Source: Coffea arabica | Lineage: Eukaryota > Streptophyta > Magnoliopsida > Gentianales > Rubiaceae | DNA length: 64,000 bases | Direction of reading: 5' to 3' | Assembly: GCF_036785885.1 (NCBI RefSeq) | Contig: NC_092326.1 | Span: 1-64,000, forward strand | Shown: positions 1 through 10,246 of the stretch, piece after piece | Layout: each line of letters opens with the position of its first letter | How positions within the stretch are numbered: position 1 is the first letter of the stretch | Translations under genes and position numbers: made by a program | Notes under the pieces: generated by a model | What the model was told of the DNA's origin: nothing | Seen by the model: the letters and a program-made list of their open reading frames with translations, nothing else | Database searches by the model: none

Positions 1-138
1 ATTTCCTTGGCAATTTCTTCATCTTTTTGTTGCAGTAAAAATTGTGCCTTTGATTCGTAGTTCTTCAGAAGCAAGGTGATTTGCTGTTTCCTCTGTTCTT
101 GCAACGCCAATCTTAATCTTTCATTCTGTTGTTTAGCG

Positions 139-197
<59 letters not shown>

Positions 198-460
198 ATC
201 TATTATCAGTCTTTTTATTTAACGCGGAAATGTGAGGAAATAAAACAAAGAAAGCACCTTTCTATCTCACCAAAAGATAGTTTCTAACCTGTAAACTGAT
301 TAACTGATTAATCTCCTTGTTTTGCTTCACAATCTGCGAAGCCACATTCGGAGAAAACGACGCCATTGATTGATCTCGTGCACGTAATGATCTGCTGTTT
401 AAGTAGAAATCTTGTGGCCTATTATGTAACGGTTGCAATTGCATATTGGGGAGTTGTCCC

Positions 461-491
<31 letters not shown>

Positions 492-624
492 GCTGCTGCT
501 GCTGCTGCTGCGGCGGATTGAGACAAAACTTACGGACTCCACAACCATTATCTACCAAAAGATCCTGTGAACCGCCCAAAGGAAACCCAAGATTCTCTGT
601 ATACATTTGTGCTTGAATAGCCAT
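1..624 (-). CDS. SBP/BOI-family RING-type E3 ubiquitin ligase, 5' part only
   Basis: Two exons of a minus-strand gene that runs off the left edge: exon 1 at 624-289 and exon 2 from 125 to the edge, with a 163-bp GT-AG intron in phase 0. The start at 624 gives MAIQAQMYTENLGF, the usual N-terminus of the S-ribonuclease-binding-protein (SBP1)/BOI family; an in-frame upstream Met at 732 gives unrelated sequence. Exon 1 holds a Gln run, a His run and a second Gln run (about residues 39-55), then the helical segment ending in QLISLQ. Exon 2 continues as a coiled coil (NERLRLALQEQRKQQ). The family's C-terminal RING finger would lie outside the window. Members ubiquitinate transcription factors and act in stress, cell-death and gibberellin responses; that role here is by family only. 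Gene identity is firm at family level, the exact paralogue is not. Confidence 0.85.
142..195. repeat. (AT)n microsatellite in intron 1 of the SBP/BOI-like gene
   Basis: About 54 bp of uninterrupted AT repeat fills a third of the 163-bp intron, a few bases from the exon 2 acceptor at 126. Its length should vary between individuals and could affect splicing of so short an intron. Confidence 0.95.
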
Positions 625-1756
625 CCTATATATATATTCTTCTCTACCCAGAAAAAAAGGGCAAAAAAAAGGGGGCCTACGAGCCTCCAACTGTAACCAA
701 AAAGGAGAACAGCAACCCTTTGTGCTCAGCACCCCACCGAAACAGCATCAGCAACAACCGAGAGAGATAGAGGTAGATGATACTGGGGTTGGGTTGCAGT
801 TGTAAAACCAAAAAAAAAAAACTTATAGCATTCTTCTTGAATTGAATGGCTTTGGAAGGTTGGCAAAACCTATGATGCCTTGCTTTGTTGTTTGTTTGCT
901 GAGATGGTGGGCTGAGGCTTTTAAGTTTTTTGTTCGGAGGAAGATGATGATATCAGAGAGAGAAGCAAACAAAAACAAGAAAACGAAAGAAAAGAAAGGT
1001 GGTGGAAAGGGTGGCTGGATTTGGTGGCATTTATATCAACATATTGAGGGTGATGGGATTTATTTACCTGCGAAATTGGCGAATAGATAATTCTCCTAAG
1101 TAGCATTATCATATTTGAATTAAGCAGTAACTGAAGAAAAAAATGAAAAAAAAAAAAAAAGAGGAGGTGGGATTTTCATTTACCTGCCTAAGGATTCTAG
1201 TCTCTCTCTCTTCACTCACTTTCCCATATTTTTCCCTGTTGTTTCTTGTGGGCTGCAATGGCATTAAATTAAAGAAGATTAAAGAAAGAGAGAAGGAAAG
1301 AGAAGCCAATTTCCCATGGAAGAAGAGATGTGAAAAAGGAAAAGGCAACAGGTAAAAAAGGCAGAGAAGTAAACGTAAACGACGTAGCCATGCAGATTTT
1401 GGGTGGGTCAGAGATTCCAGAGGCGCTTCCTTTTCAAACGTGAGAAAGAAAACAAATTCCAATTCAATGATAATAATATACCGTCACCAACCGGCCCAAA
1501 TTTTTCAGCGACTCGTCCCTACGTGATTCGGTCAGTTTTCTTTTTCTTTTTTTCAGTTTAGTTTATTTGGGAGTCTCAGATTTGTCAGTTTTTCGTCATC
1601 TGCCAAGGCTAAAGAATAGGATAACCACTTTTCTGTTTCCTTTCCCTTCTTCTTTTCCTAATTTTCCAGTCAATCTTTTCCCATAACTACACACGTTGAT
1701 GTTTTCCATAAAAAAAGGGGGCCGTAAATGCACATTAGGTAAGTCCATTTTCCATA
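625..1756. other. Upstream region of the SBP/BOI-like gene, no coding gene seen
   Basis: This holds the presumed 5' leader and promoter of the minus-strand RING gene. It is rich in purine and CT tracts and A runs. Open frames here (for example 842-1090 and 1109-1462) are low-complexity Lys- or Phe-rich translations with no family resemblance, so I do not call them genes. Confidence 0.5.
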
Positions 1757-2532
1757 GGGGAGGTTTCTGACAATTTCACTAAGCTCCCTCCCTTAGTCCC
1801 TTGTCATTTAAAATGATAATTTTACCCTTAAATATTTTAATGAAATTCTCTTGTTTGGTAAGCTTATACTTAGAATGAGTTTTAAAATTATTTTTCATTA
1901 ATTTTCCTTCTTATTCCTTTTTTTTTTATTTTTCTCCAATAAAATTGTAAAACTACCACTATTGCTTCTAGTTTCTATTGTAACAAAATGTTGAACTAAT
2001 AATTTTTTTGACGAGTTAATTTTATATATAATCCAATATTTTTGTTGATCTTTGTTTTCTATTTTTTTGTACTAAAATTAATAATAAATAAAAAAGAAAT
2101 GGCCCAAAATCACTACTAAATTATGATAATCCCACTATTTGAAAAATTTATAAACTCTAATTGAATTATTTCAACATTTCTATTTTATCTTATAAATCTA
2201 AATTCATAATAAAGTACCATCAAAAGTATCTTATCATAATAATAAAATTATTATTATAGTTGTTTATCAAATAGTAAGTATGGACATGAAAAATTTGGCA
2301 TATTTTTCTTATTATTATACTAGACCATCTTATAATTATATAGAAAAATAAATTAAAACTCATTACATAAGGGCATTTTTGGGTATTTATTTAAAACATT
2401 GACCAAGTCAATATTATTTTAAGGTTTTATTACTAAAACTATCAAATCAAGACAGGTAAGTATAATTTTCTAAACCTCAGAGGAGCTCAGTGTAATTGTC
2501 AGAAACTTCAGAGGAGGTTTCTGAAATTATCC
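1757..2532. mobile_element. Long-TIR non-autonomous DNA element, left end truncated
   Basis: The right end (about 2480-2532) reads as complementary copies of AGAAACCTC followed by GAAATTATCC. The left side (1757-1795) carries the inverse, GGGGAGGTTTCTGACAATTTC, but lacks the outermost GGATAATTTC. The same ends occur intact at 41674-42987, so this is a second, damaged copy of that family. The interior is AT-rich with no coding capacity. Confidence 0.6.
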
Positions 2533-3310
2533 CTTTTCCACATTGGCATAATGGCATTCCCATTTCGTGTCCTGCTGGAGAAGCAAATGTGAATTTAACT
2601 TTGCTAATCATTACTAATTCCACATCATAATAAGATTACCATAAAGGTTAACCAATAATTAACGAAGGAAGCATCTTATGACCCATATGTTTCCCCTTCC
2701 TTCACGGGCAATAAATGGTAGTAGTAGCAGTAGTTGTTGTTGTACATATTTTACTTGAAGCGTTTTGCTATCATTCAAACCAAAAATAGTAGGTGTATCT
2801 TAGAATATCGAGCAAAGTGCCTAGAAAGGAATCCTAATCTTTTCGAAAATTAACACTTTTAAAAAGCGTAGGAGATTTTTTTATTATATTAGGAAGAGAT
2901 TTTGGGAAATGACATTAAAATGGGGTGACGAGGATTGGATTGACTTTCGAGGAAATTTTCTTGACAACGCATTTTATTTTATGGTCGTTCAAAGGTGTTA
3001 TGGGCAGCATTTAATGCCTTTCTTTTCAAGTCCAACCTGCTTCTTCCTTTCATATACTATTCATTATTCGTCACAGGCTCTTTTTTTTTTTTCAATTTAA
3101 CTTTTTCTGAGGATTATCCACGTTGCTGTTACGTTTATCTGGTAATGCAAGCTGGCAAATGACACATTATTTTTACAACTCAATCAACCGCGCAATGTTT
3201 ATATAGTACTATATGGATCACAATTTTAAAGTTTTTCTTTCCTTAACTCTCGTAGCAAAATAATTTTTTGTTATTTAAAAAAAAGGAATAAAATATAGAG
3301 TAAAAAATTT
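2533..3310. other. AT-rich intergenic DNA, nothing recognised
   Basis: No gene, RNA or repeat with clear ends was found. The small frame at 2909-3100 has no family resemblance. Confidence 0.4.
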
Positions 3311-3499
3311 GGGAGTTCTTAAACTATTGCCGTTATCAACTTTTGGTCCCTCATCTAAAATTTGTTTACGATTGGCCCTTAAACAATAAAAAATGCATAC
3401 TTTGAGGACTTCCGATGACTTTAAACACAAATCTGACCGGATTTAAAGGGCATCTTTGTCTGTTCATGTTTGAACCCTCGGGACCAGCAACTAAAACCC
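3311..3499. repeat. Left terminal inverted repeat of the MULE
   Basis: Runs from GGGAGTTCTTAAACTATTGC to CTAAAAC and is the reverse complement of 8822-9008 with scattered mismatches and small gaps. Long TIRs of this size are typical of the Mutator superfamily and often contain the element's promoter. Confidence 0.85.
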
Positions 3500-4137
3500 T
3501 AAGAATAGATTAAAAGATGCAACTCTTCAATTTTTAAGCAAACCAAACTCGAATCTTCGGAAATCCTTTCCAAAAATCCAGTTTTAACCATAACAAAAAC
3601 GCATTTCTTGTTGAAATTTCATCTAAAGTATAAGAATGGCTAGATAATCTTTCAATTACAGCTATTGAAGGTTGCATGGGAAAAATTCTGTATTGAAAGC
3701 TACGGATCGATAGAGAAATGGATTGGATAATCAGAAGAAGGGATACATATTTTGATCCATATCTCGTATACGGTAATGTGCCTCTCGATTTGTAAGCTTA
3801 TATCGTTGGGGTTTGCGTGTGTAATTGTTGTGTTATTATTGAAAGATTTGGGGCTGTTTCTTAGATGCTAGTTGATAGGGGTTTAGATATAGTGGAGGTT
3901 AATTAAATTAATTGGATGGAAACAAGATCTGAGAGTTTTGTCCTGTTGGTCGGTTGCATGGGGTCCTACTATATCTATGGTCCATTTTTAGTGTACTGAA
4001 AATAGTAACTTAATGAAATTTCTGGTATAGAGTTTGACAAAAAATAGTTGATGTTGCATGGGCAGTTGTTTATTAGCAATTTTGCTGCTTATTTTTACTA
4101 CTCTATGAATATAGTGATTTTTTTTTTAATTTGATAC

Positions 4138-7100
4138 ATGATTGTGCAAAACATGGGAGTGAATATTTTACTATTAGATTGCAGTATGGGGGGCCTATTT
4201 AATGGTTCAGATTACAGATTTTATATTGGTGGTGAAGTTGATCATGTAGATTTGTGTGATGGTGATAGAATGTCAGTACTTGAGATTAATAGAATGTTAA
4301 AAAAACGGGGCTATGGGGAAGAGGAAGCTGTGTTGTACTATTACCTTGAGCCGACAAGTGTTCTATTTGATGGACTAAGGCAATTGCAAACTGATCAACA
4401 TGTTAACCAGTACTGTAGTTGGGTACAGGAATATAAGGTGATGGAAGTTTATTGTGACCATAAAACCATTGAAGAGGTATTGAAAATGCAACTCAATGAG
4501 CCAGTAGAGACATATGCAGCACCACAAAAATCTGGTGTTTTGATAGAAAAAATAGATGATGAGGGCAAAGTTATAGAGGAGCCTTGTACTAATATGGTAT
4601 TAACAAAAAAGCCTTTGAATGCTAGAATTCGAAATCAGAAAAAAAAAAAAAAAAGTGGTGCAAGTGTAAGTGAAAATTTAACAGAAAAACAGGTCCAGAA
4701 AGACATGCTTAAACAAAAGATTCCAACTTCACAAGCTGAAATTGAAAGTGGCAAACAAAAGACAACAGCTAAGACAATGGGAGAGGTAGGTACTAGTAGG
4801 GGTAGAAACAATGATGATGCTGATGACACGAGCAGCAGCTCAGATGATGAGCAGTTCAGTGCTGATGATAATTTCTGCAGAGATGACTTGATGTTTGAGG
4901 ATACAAGCAGTATAGATGAAATAGAAAATGGCCAGCAATCTGTGGGAAGCTAGCAGTAGGAGCCTAAAATGGAAAATGCGACTGGACTTCCAACATTCCT
5001 ACCCAATAATCACAAAAGAAAGGCAGAAAGAATAGAGCAAGACAGCCTGCAACTTTTGGTTCAAAAACCATAGATGTTAGAGCTGCATTTGCTGGGGACA
5101 AAATAGATGATCAACTAGATAGTGGTGAAGAGTCATCCGAGGAAAGGGGAGGACATATCCCTAAATTCATTGACTTTATCCCAGAGAGGGACATGAAGAA
5201 TCCAAAATTCTTTAAAAGGCAAAGATTTGCTGATAGCAGGGAGTTCAAAGAAACTCTTAAAAACTATGCAATTGTTAATGGTAAACCTGTGAAGCTTTGC
5301 AAAAATGAGAAAAAGAGTTAGAGCAAAATGTAAGCCCCCCCTGTAGGTGGTTTCTTTTTGCCTTAACAGTAAACTGTCTAGGCACAAATGACTTAGTGGT
5401 GAAGTCAATCTATGATAAGCATGAAAATTGTGGTCATGCTTGGAAGAATAGAGCTATTATCTCAAAGTGGTTGGCAAATAGGTATGAAGAGAGATACATT
5501 TCTAACCTACAACTGCCTGTGAAAGAGCTAATACAAACGGTTGATGAAGAATATAGGTCCAAAATCACTATAGCAGTGGCATATAAGGCAAAAGCATTAG
5601 CTATTGAAACTGTGAAGGGTTCAGCTGAAACTCAGTACAAACTTCTGGGTAGGTACTCTGAGGAGTTTAAAAAAACTCATCTAGGTACAACAACTGAAAT
5701 TATGTTCACTCCATTCAGAAAACCTGATGGTAATCCAACATTTATGCGATTTTATTGCTGTTTAGGACCACTTAAGCGGGGATTTTTCAGTGGCTGCAGG
5801 CCACTAATTGGTCTTGATGGTTGTCACATTAAAGGAACTTATTGTGGTTAATTACTAACAACCATGGGTGTTGACCCTAACAATGGATGGTGGCCCATTG
5901 CATAGGCAGTTGTTGAAAAAGAAGTTGGAGAGCAATGGAAATGGTTCCTTCAACTCAATTGCTGATGACCTGAATATTGAGAATCAATATTACTACACCT
6001 TCATTTCTGATCAACAAAAGGTAAGAATATCAATATACTTTGAGTGTTAACAATTGTTCCAATAAAAATGATATTTTTCATGTTTATCAGTTTGAGTGTT
6101 GACTCATGTTTTTTACCTTTGTAAAAGGACTGGACAGAGTTATGTCTGAGATAGTTCCTGGGAGTGAGCATAGATATTGTGTACAACATATGTACAGAAA
6201 TTTTAAAAAGAAACATCCGAGCAAAACTTTAAAGGCCTAGATGTGGAGATAGCTACTAGCACAATTATGGAAGAGTTCAACAAGGTCATGGAAGACATGA
6301 AAGATTTTGACTGTGAGACCTTTAAATTGGTGGAAAAAACACCTCATGCCAGGCACTGGTGCAAGACATTTTTTCCAGTCCATACGAAATGTAATATGCT
6401 AGTAAACAATATTTGTGAATCATTCAATGCCTTCATTCTTGAAGCCAGAGACAAACCAATAATATCAATGCTTGAACAAATAAGAGAGAAACTCATGCAG
6501 AGGATCCAACAAAGAAGAGAAGTGGTGTCTAAATAGACTGAACCAGTAGGGCCCCTAATCAAGGAATTGATTGAGGATAGAATTAAGCAGGCCTGCCTTT
6601 GGGAGCCAATCTGGAATGGCTTGTATGGCTACCAATTCAAAGGTCCTCGGGCAACATAATATGCAGTAGATTTCAGGGAAAAACACATGCACATGCTAAC
6701 TTTGGGAGATAAGTAGGATTCCTTGTATTCATGTCATTTCTACAATGTTGGTGTCTAGTAGAAATCCAATGCAGTTCACAGCCCCATGCTACTCAAGAGA
6801 GTTGTTTGCTAAAATTTATGAGAATGTCTTGGAGCCAATTAGTAGGGTCTCACTTTGGCCTAATTCTGAACATTTGGAAATGGATCCTCCAATCGCTTTT
6901 GTACAACCTGGAAGGCCGAAAAGGCTAGAAGAAGGGATATAACAGAGGAAAGGAGAAATGGTACCAAGTTGCGTAAGATAGTTGTGATGCGCTGTAAAAA
7001 ATGTGGAGAGACTGGCCACAATGCTGCAACTTGTTCAAAAGACAAAGGGGCTGAGTAGCGATAGCAAAGCCAAAATTCAGAAAAGCAACAGTCCAAACAA

Positions 7101-7718
7101 GTATGAAATTTGAATTTTCACTAATATTCTTTTTACATTAATCACATATTGATCTGGCCAAATTTACACTTTCAGAGAAGGAGAGGAAATTCCAATGCAA
7201 AGCAGGGTGTACCTGAATCTTCTCATGCAAATAGAGAGCAGGGATAGCACTTGAGGCACCCCACCCAACAGCAGGATCAATCACAGAACAACCAACAATA
7301 GCAACCATCTCAGGCTAGACAACAACACCAGCCACCACCCTCCAGTCAGTCAACACTATAGCATAAGCAGCGGCAACCACCCCAAAATCAAGCCTCCAGG
7401 ACAAAGAAAAACAATACTTTGACTGATGCTGAAAAAGGTTGGATAAACTCCACCTATGCTTATCTTGAAAAGCAGCCACCTTTTACCGTAGGAAGATGGA
7501 AAGAAAGATGGGGCAAAGATAGAGCCGCAAGAAATGGTACTCAGAATCAAAGTGAAAGTGCTGGTGGAAAAGGAAGAGGAAGTGGGAATCGAAATCAAGA
7601 TGAAATTGTTGGTACAGGAGAAAGAAGAAATGTCAATCAAACTCAAAGTAAGGGTGCTGGTGCAATAGGAAGAGGAAGAGACAGAGGACATGTGCCATCA
7701 TCTTCAACAAACTATTAG
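4138..7718 (+). pseudogene. MuDR-type MULE transposase, broken by stops and frameshifts
   Basis: Successive blocks read in changing frames. 4138-4953 is an N-terminal region with a PB1-like segment (GGEVDHVDLCDGDRMS) and an acidic/Lys-rich linker. 5200-5850 is the MuDR domain up to the first catalytic Asp in IGLDGCHIKG. 5850-6020 reaches the second Asp in FISDQQK. About 6021-6127 looks like an intron. Then come the C-x2-H motif (YCVQHMYRNFKK, near 6180), a helical block (6243-6536), a SWIM-like remnant (about 6660-6760), and a CCHC zinc knuckle (CKKCGETGHNAATC, about 6990-7035). A Gln- and Gly/Arg-rich tail ends at 7718. Breaks include stops at 5849 (likely Gln codon), 5903 (likely Trp) and 6533, and a frameshift at the C run near 5333. 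It would bind the TIRs and cut DNA if intact. Confidence 0.88.
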
Positions 7719-8233
7719 ATATGTAGACTAGTCAATGGCATTGGATGCCCTTTTGCTTTTGCTTTTACTTTTGCTCCTAATTGAATGAGCAGAACATGAC
7801 TTGTCTCTTGCTATGTAGAGCATGAAAATAACTTGTCTTTTTGGTTTATTCTTAGATGTCATACAGTTGGACCACATTTTGTTTGTTAATTATGTGGCTT
7901 GACTCTTGGTATTAATGATGTAATTATATGTTGGCAGTTGATATTTAATCAAAAAGGTCTTTGATTTCCCTGTGTTTTATCATTTTTTTTTCTAGTTTTA
8001 CACTATTCTTGCTTTACACAAGAACGCATCAAACATGCCTTTCCATCAACTGTACATTGCTCACAAAAACAGAATAAACCACATTTACATTAAATCTAAC
8101 CAACAACACAATACGTTCTGTATCCAATTAAAGCAAAACATGTTTTTCCATTCACCCCTGAACTACATTTGTACATTTTATTCCTTTGCTTATAATACAT
8201 CATTATGGGGTAATTGCAATAGATCATTATTCC
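7719..8233. other. Space between the two convergent MULE genes
   Basis: AT-rich DNA with no coding signal. It lies between the stop of the transposase (7718, plus) and the stop of the GRF gene (8234, minus), so it should hold both 3' untranslated regions. Confidence 0.5.
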
Positions 8234-8712
8234 CTAAATTTCCAACCAATAGACTGCAAATCCTACTAACACAAAGCCGTAGGTGATTGCAAGAGTTGCA
8301 GCAAACTTCCTTTCCCTTGATGCATGTCGTTGCACCATAATTTCTAACCTTCAAACCTTTGTCTGCAATTTTGCTGCTTTGCACTCCCACTTTTGTGCAG
8401 ACTCTTTGGCATTTTTGAGTTGTTTCTCCATTTGATTGATTCGCCGAAGCAACCCAGGCATAATCTCCACTGAACGCGGACACATTTCTTCATCTATCCA
8501 TTTCCAATACTTGCATCCCTAACCCAAATTCATAACAAACAGCAATTATTGACAGCGGTTACTAACAACTTCAATAAATTACTCCTATCTATTACCTAAG
8601 CAAGCGGGCATTCCGCATATCTTCGACCTGGATTCCGTGGAGTCCATGACGATTTCACAATGGTACTCAATCCGCAACCACATATTGGAGGTATTGGATT
8701 TGATCTTGGCAT
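8234..8712 (-). pseudogene. GRF-type zinc-finger protein with C-terminal membrane anchor, carried antisense in the MULE
   Basis: Minus strand, two exons: 8712-8596 and 8518-8234, joined in phase 0 by an intron with GT and AG ends. Exon 1 starts MPRSNPIPPICGCG and contains SWTPRNPGRRYAECP, the first half of a plant GRF zinc finger (Cys-x-Cys then Gly-Arg-Arg and Cys). Exon 2 continues GCKYWKWIDEEMCPR, then a coiled-coil stretch (LLRRINQMEKQLKNAKE), and ends with a hydrophobic helix (LAITYGFVLVGFAVYW) and a stop at 8234. Two defects are visible: a TAG as the last codon of exon 1, one C-to-T step from CAG, and a frame change near 8355 after a TGA. The layout GRF finger, coiled coil, tail anchor matches a large set of small plant GRF proteins. 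Function is unknown; the location inside MULE ends suggests an accessory transposon gene. Confidence 0.75.
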
Positions 8713-8821
8713 TTTCCACCTTGTTGTTTCCAATGTTATACGTGCAACAAAACCCTAATTTTTCTTCTTTTTTTTTTGCAGAAGAAAAAGATGAAGTTGG
8801 TGATAAAAGGATGCTCATATT

Positions 8822-9008
8822 GTTTTAGTTGCTGGTCCCGACGGTTCAAACATGAACGGACAAAAATGCCCTTTAAAGCCGATCAGATTTGTACTTAAAG
8901 TCATCGGAAGTTCTCAAAGTATGCATTTTTTATTGTTTAAGAGTCAATCGGAAACAAATTTTAGATGAGGGGCCAAAAGTTGACAACAGCAATAGTTTAA
9001 GGGCTCCC
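8822..9008. repeat. Right terminal inverted repeat of the MULE
   Basis: Reverse complement of 3311-3499. Its inner end reads GTTTTAGTTGCTGGTCC and its outer end GCAATAGTTTAAGGGCTCCC. Confidence 0.85.
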
Positions 9009-9275
9009 CAGGTTCTCAACTATTTAACTGTTATTATTATATTTATTATGACAATTAGATCAACATGTGTATAACTCAAATCAATCTAAGAAAACAATCC
9101 GTACATGTGGTCACATGCTCAAAGTTCAATGCCATGGACATTTATGTAAAAATCGAGAGCTAAAAAAAATCAGCAAGACACAGCTTTATATTTTAAACTT
9201 TTGACATACAACAATGAATTTTGATAGATAAAGATATATCTCACAAAAATCTAATTCAAAATCTAAATGTTAAAT

Positions 9276-9280
9276 AGCAT
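9276..9280. repeat. Target-site duplication AGCAT, left
   Basis: Identical to 12814-12818, immediately outside a TG...CA element. Five bases is the size made by LTR retrotransposon integrase. Confidence 0.75.
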
Positions 9281-10211
9281 TGTCGCGCCCCATTTTTAAA
9301 AAAATAAAAATAAATAATTAGTTTTAGAAAAAATGAGTTTTTGATTTAATTTTTGTTTGGAAAATGATTTTTGATTTAAAAAGAAAATGGGCTTAAATGG
9401 GACTTGTAATGTGACGATTTGGGCCCAAATTATAGTTTAAAAGGGTTTTTGAAATAAAAATTGGAGTCGCCACTTGGTATTGAATTAAGGCATATCAAGT
9501 TACCTAAAAATGAATTTTTGAAAGAAAAAAGTAGAAAAACCCCTTTTAAACGACTCATAATCTACATAAATCAAAGAAAAAGGTTCGGGAGTCACATTTG
9601 AAGAAAGGGAAGGCAGGAATAAAAATCTGAGACACCCTTTCGACCTAACCAAGGTTAGTTGCGTGATTTAGTCAAAGATTTTCTTATTTTTCACCTAAAC
9701 ATTTATCACATTTGGATGTACTATATGAATGCAAACCCTAAACCTAAGAGGGTGTCGAGGAGTCGGAATTTCTCTTCAAAACTTAATTGGTACCAATCAC
9801 ATTAATTGTGACGCCCAATAAAGACTTTTTGAAGAGGTCACGAATAATGCAAAAATATGAGATTTCAAGAAAAGAAAAGGAAAACAATAAGGATAATTAT
9901 AATGATACAAATATACATGTCCTAAAGGAATGCATCATATCGGGTACGGGGAACTAATGTTCGTGACTCAATTTTTTCTTTAACAGAGAGAATATGAGCG
10001 TGCTAAAATTAGAAAACCAAACTCGTCCATATCCCATACTCAAGGGGTTGTTTTCCTAATCTAATCAAACAAATGTACTAACCTATCTCTAATTTTTCCT
10101 ATATAAAATGCAAATTTAGTGTCATGTCTCATACATAAGATTATATAAAGGAAAATATGAAAATAGGGGATATGGATATAAGAGGGGATATATAAGGGAA
10201 ATGTGGAAAAA

Positions 10212-10246
<35 letters not shown>

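Larger units (their letters stand above)
3311..9008. mobile_element. Mutator-like (MULE) transposon, about 5.7 kb, decayed
   Basis: The two ends are long inverted repeats (3311-3499 and 8822-9008) that match base for base over long stretches, for example GGACCAGCAACTAAAAC at the inner end of the left copy and its complement at the right. Between them lie a MuDR-type transposase pseudogene on plus and a GRF-zinc-finger gene on minus. I could not find a 9-bp target duplication, so the outermost bases are uncertain by a few nucleotides. Stops and frameshifts in both genes mean this copy is not autonomous now. Confidence 0.88.

Noticed and set aside
842-1462. Overlapping open frames upstream of the RING gene
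   Set aside because: Low-complexity Lys/Phe-rich translations on both strands over purine/pyrimidine tracts; no family pattern.
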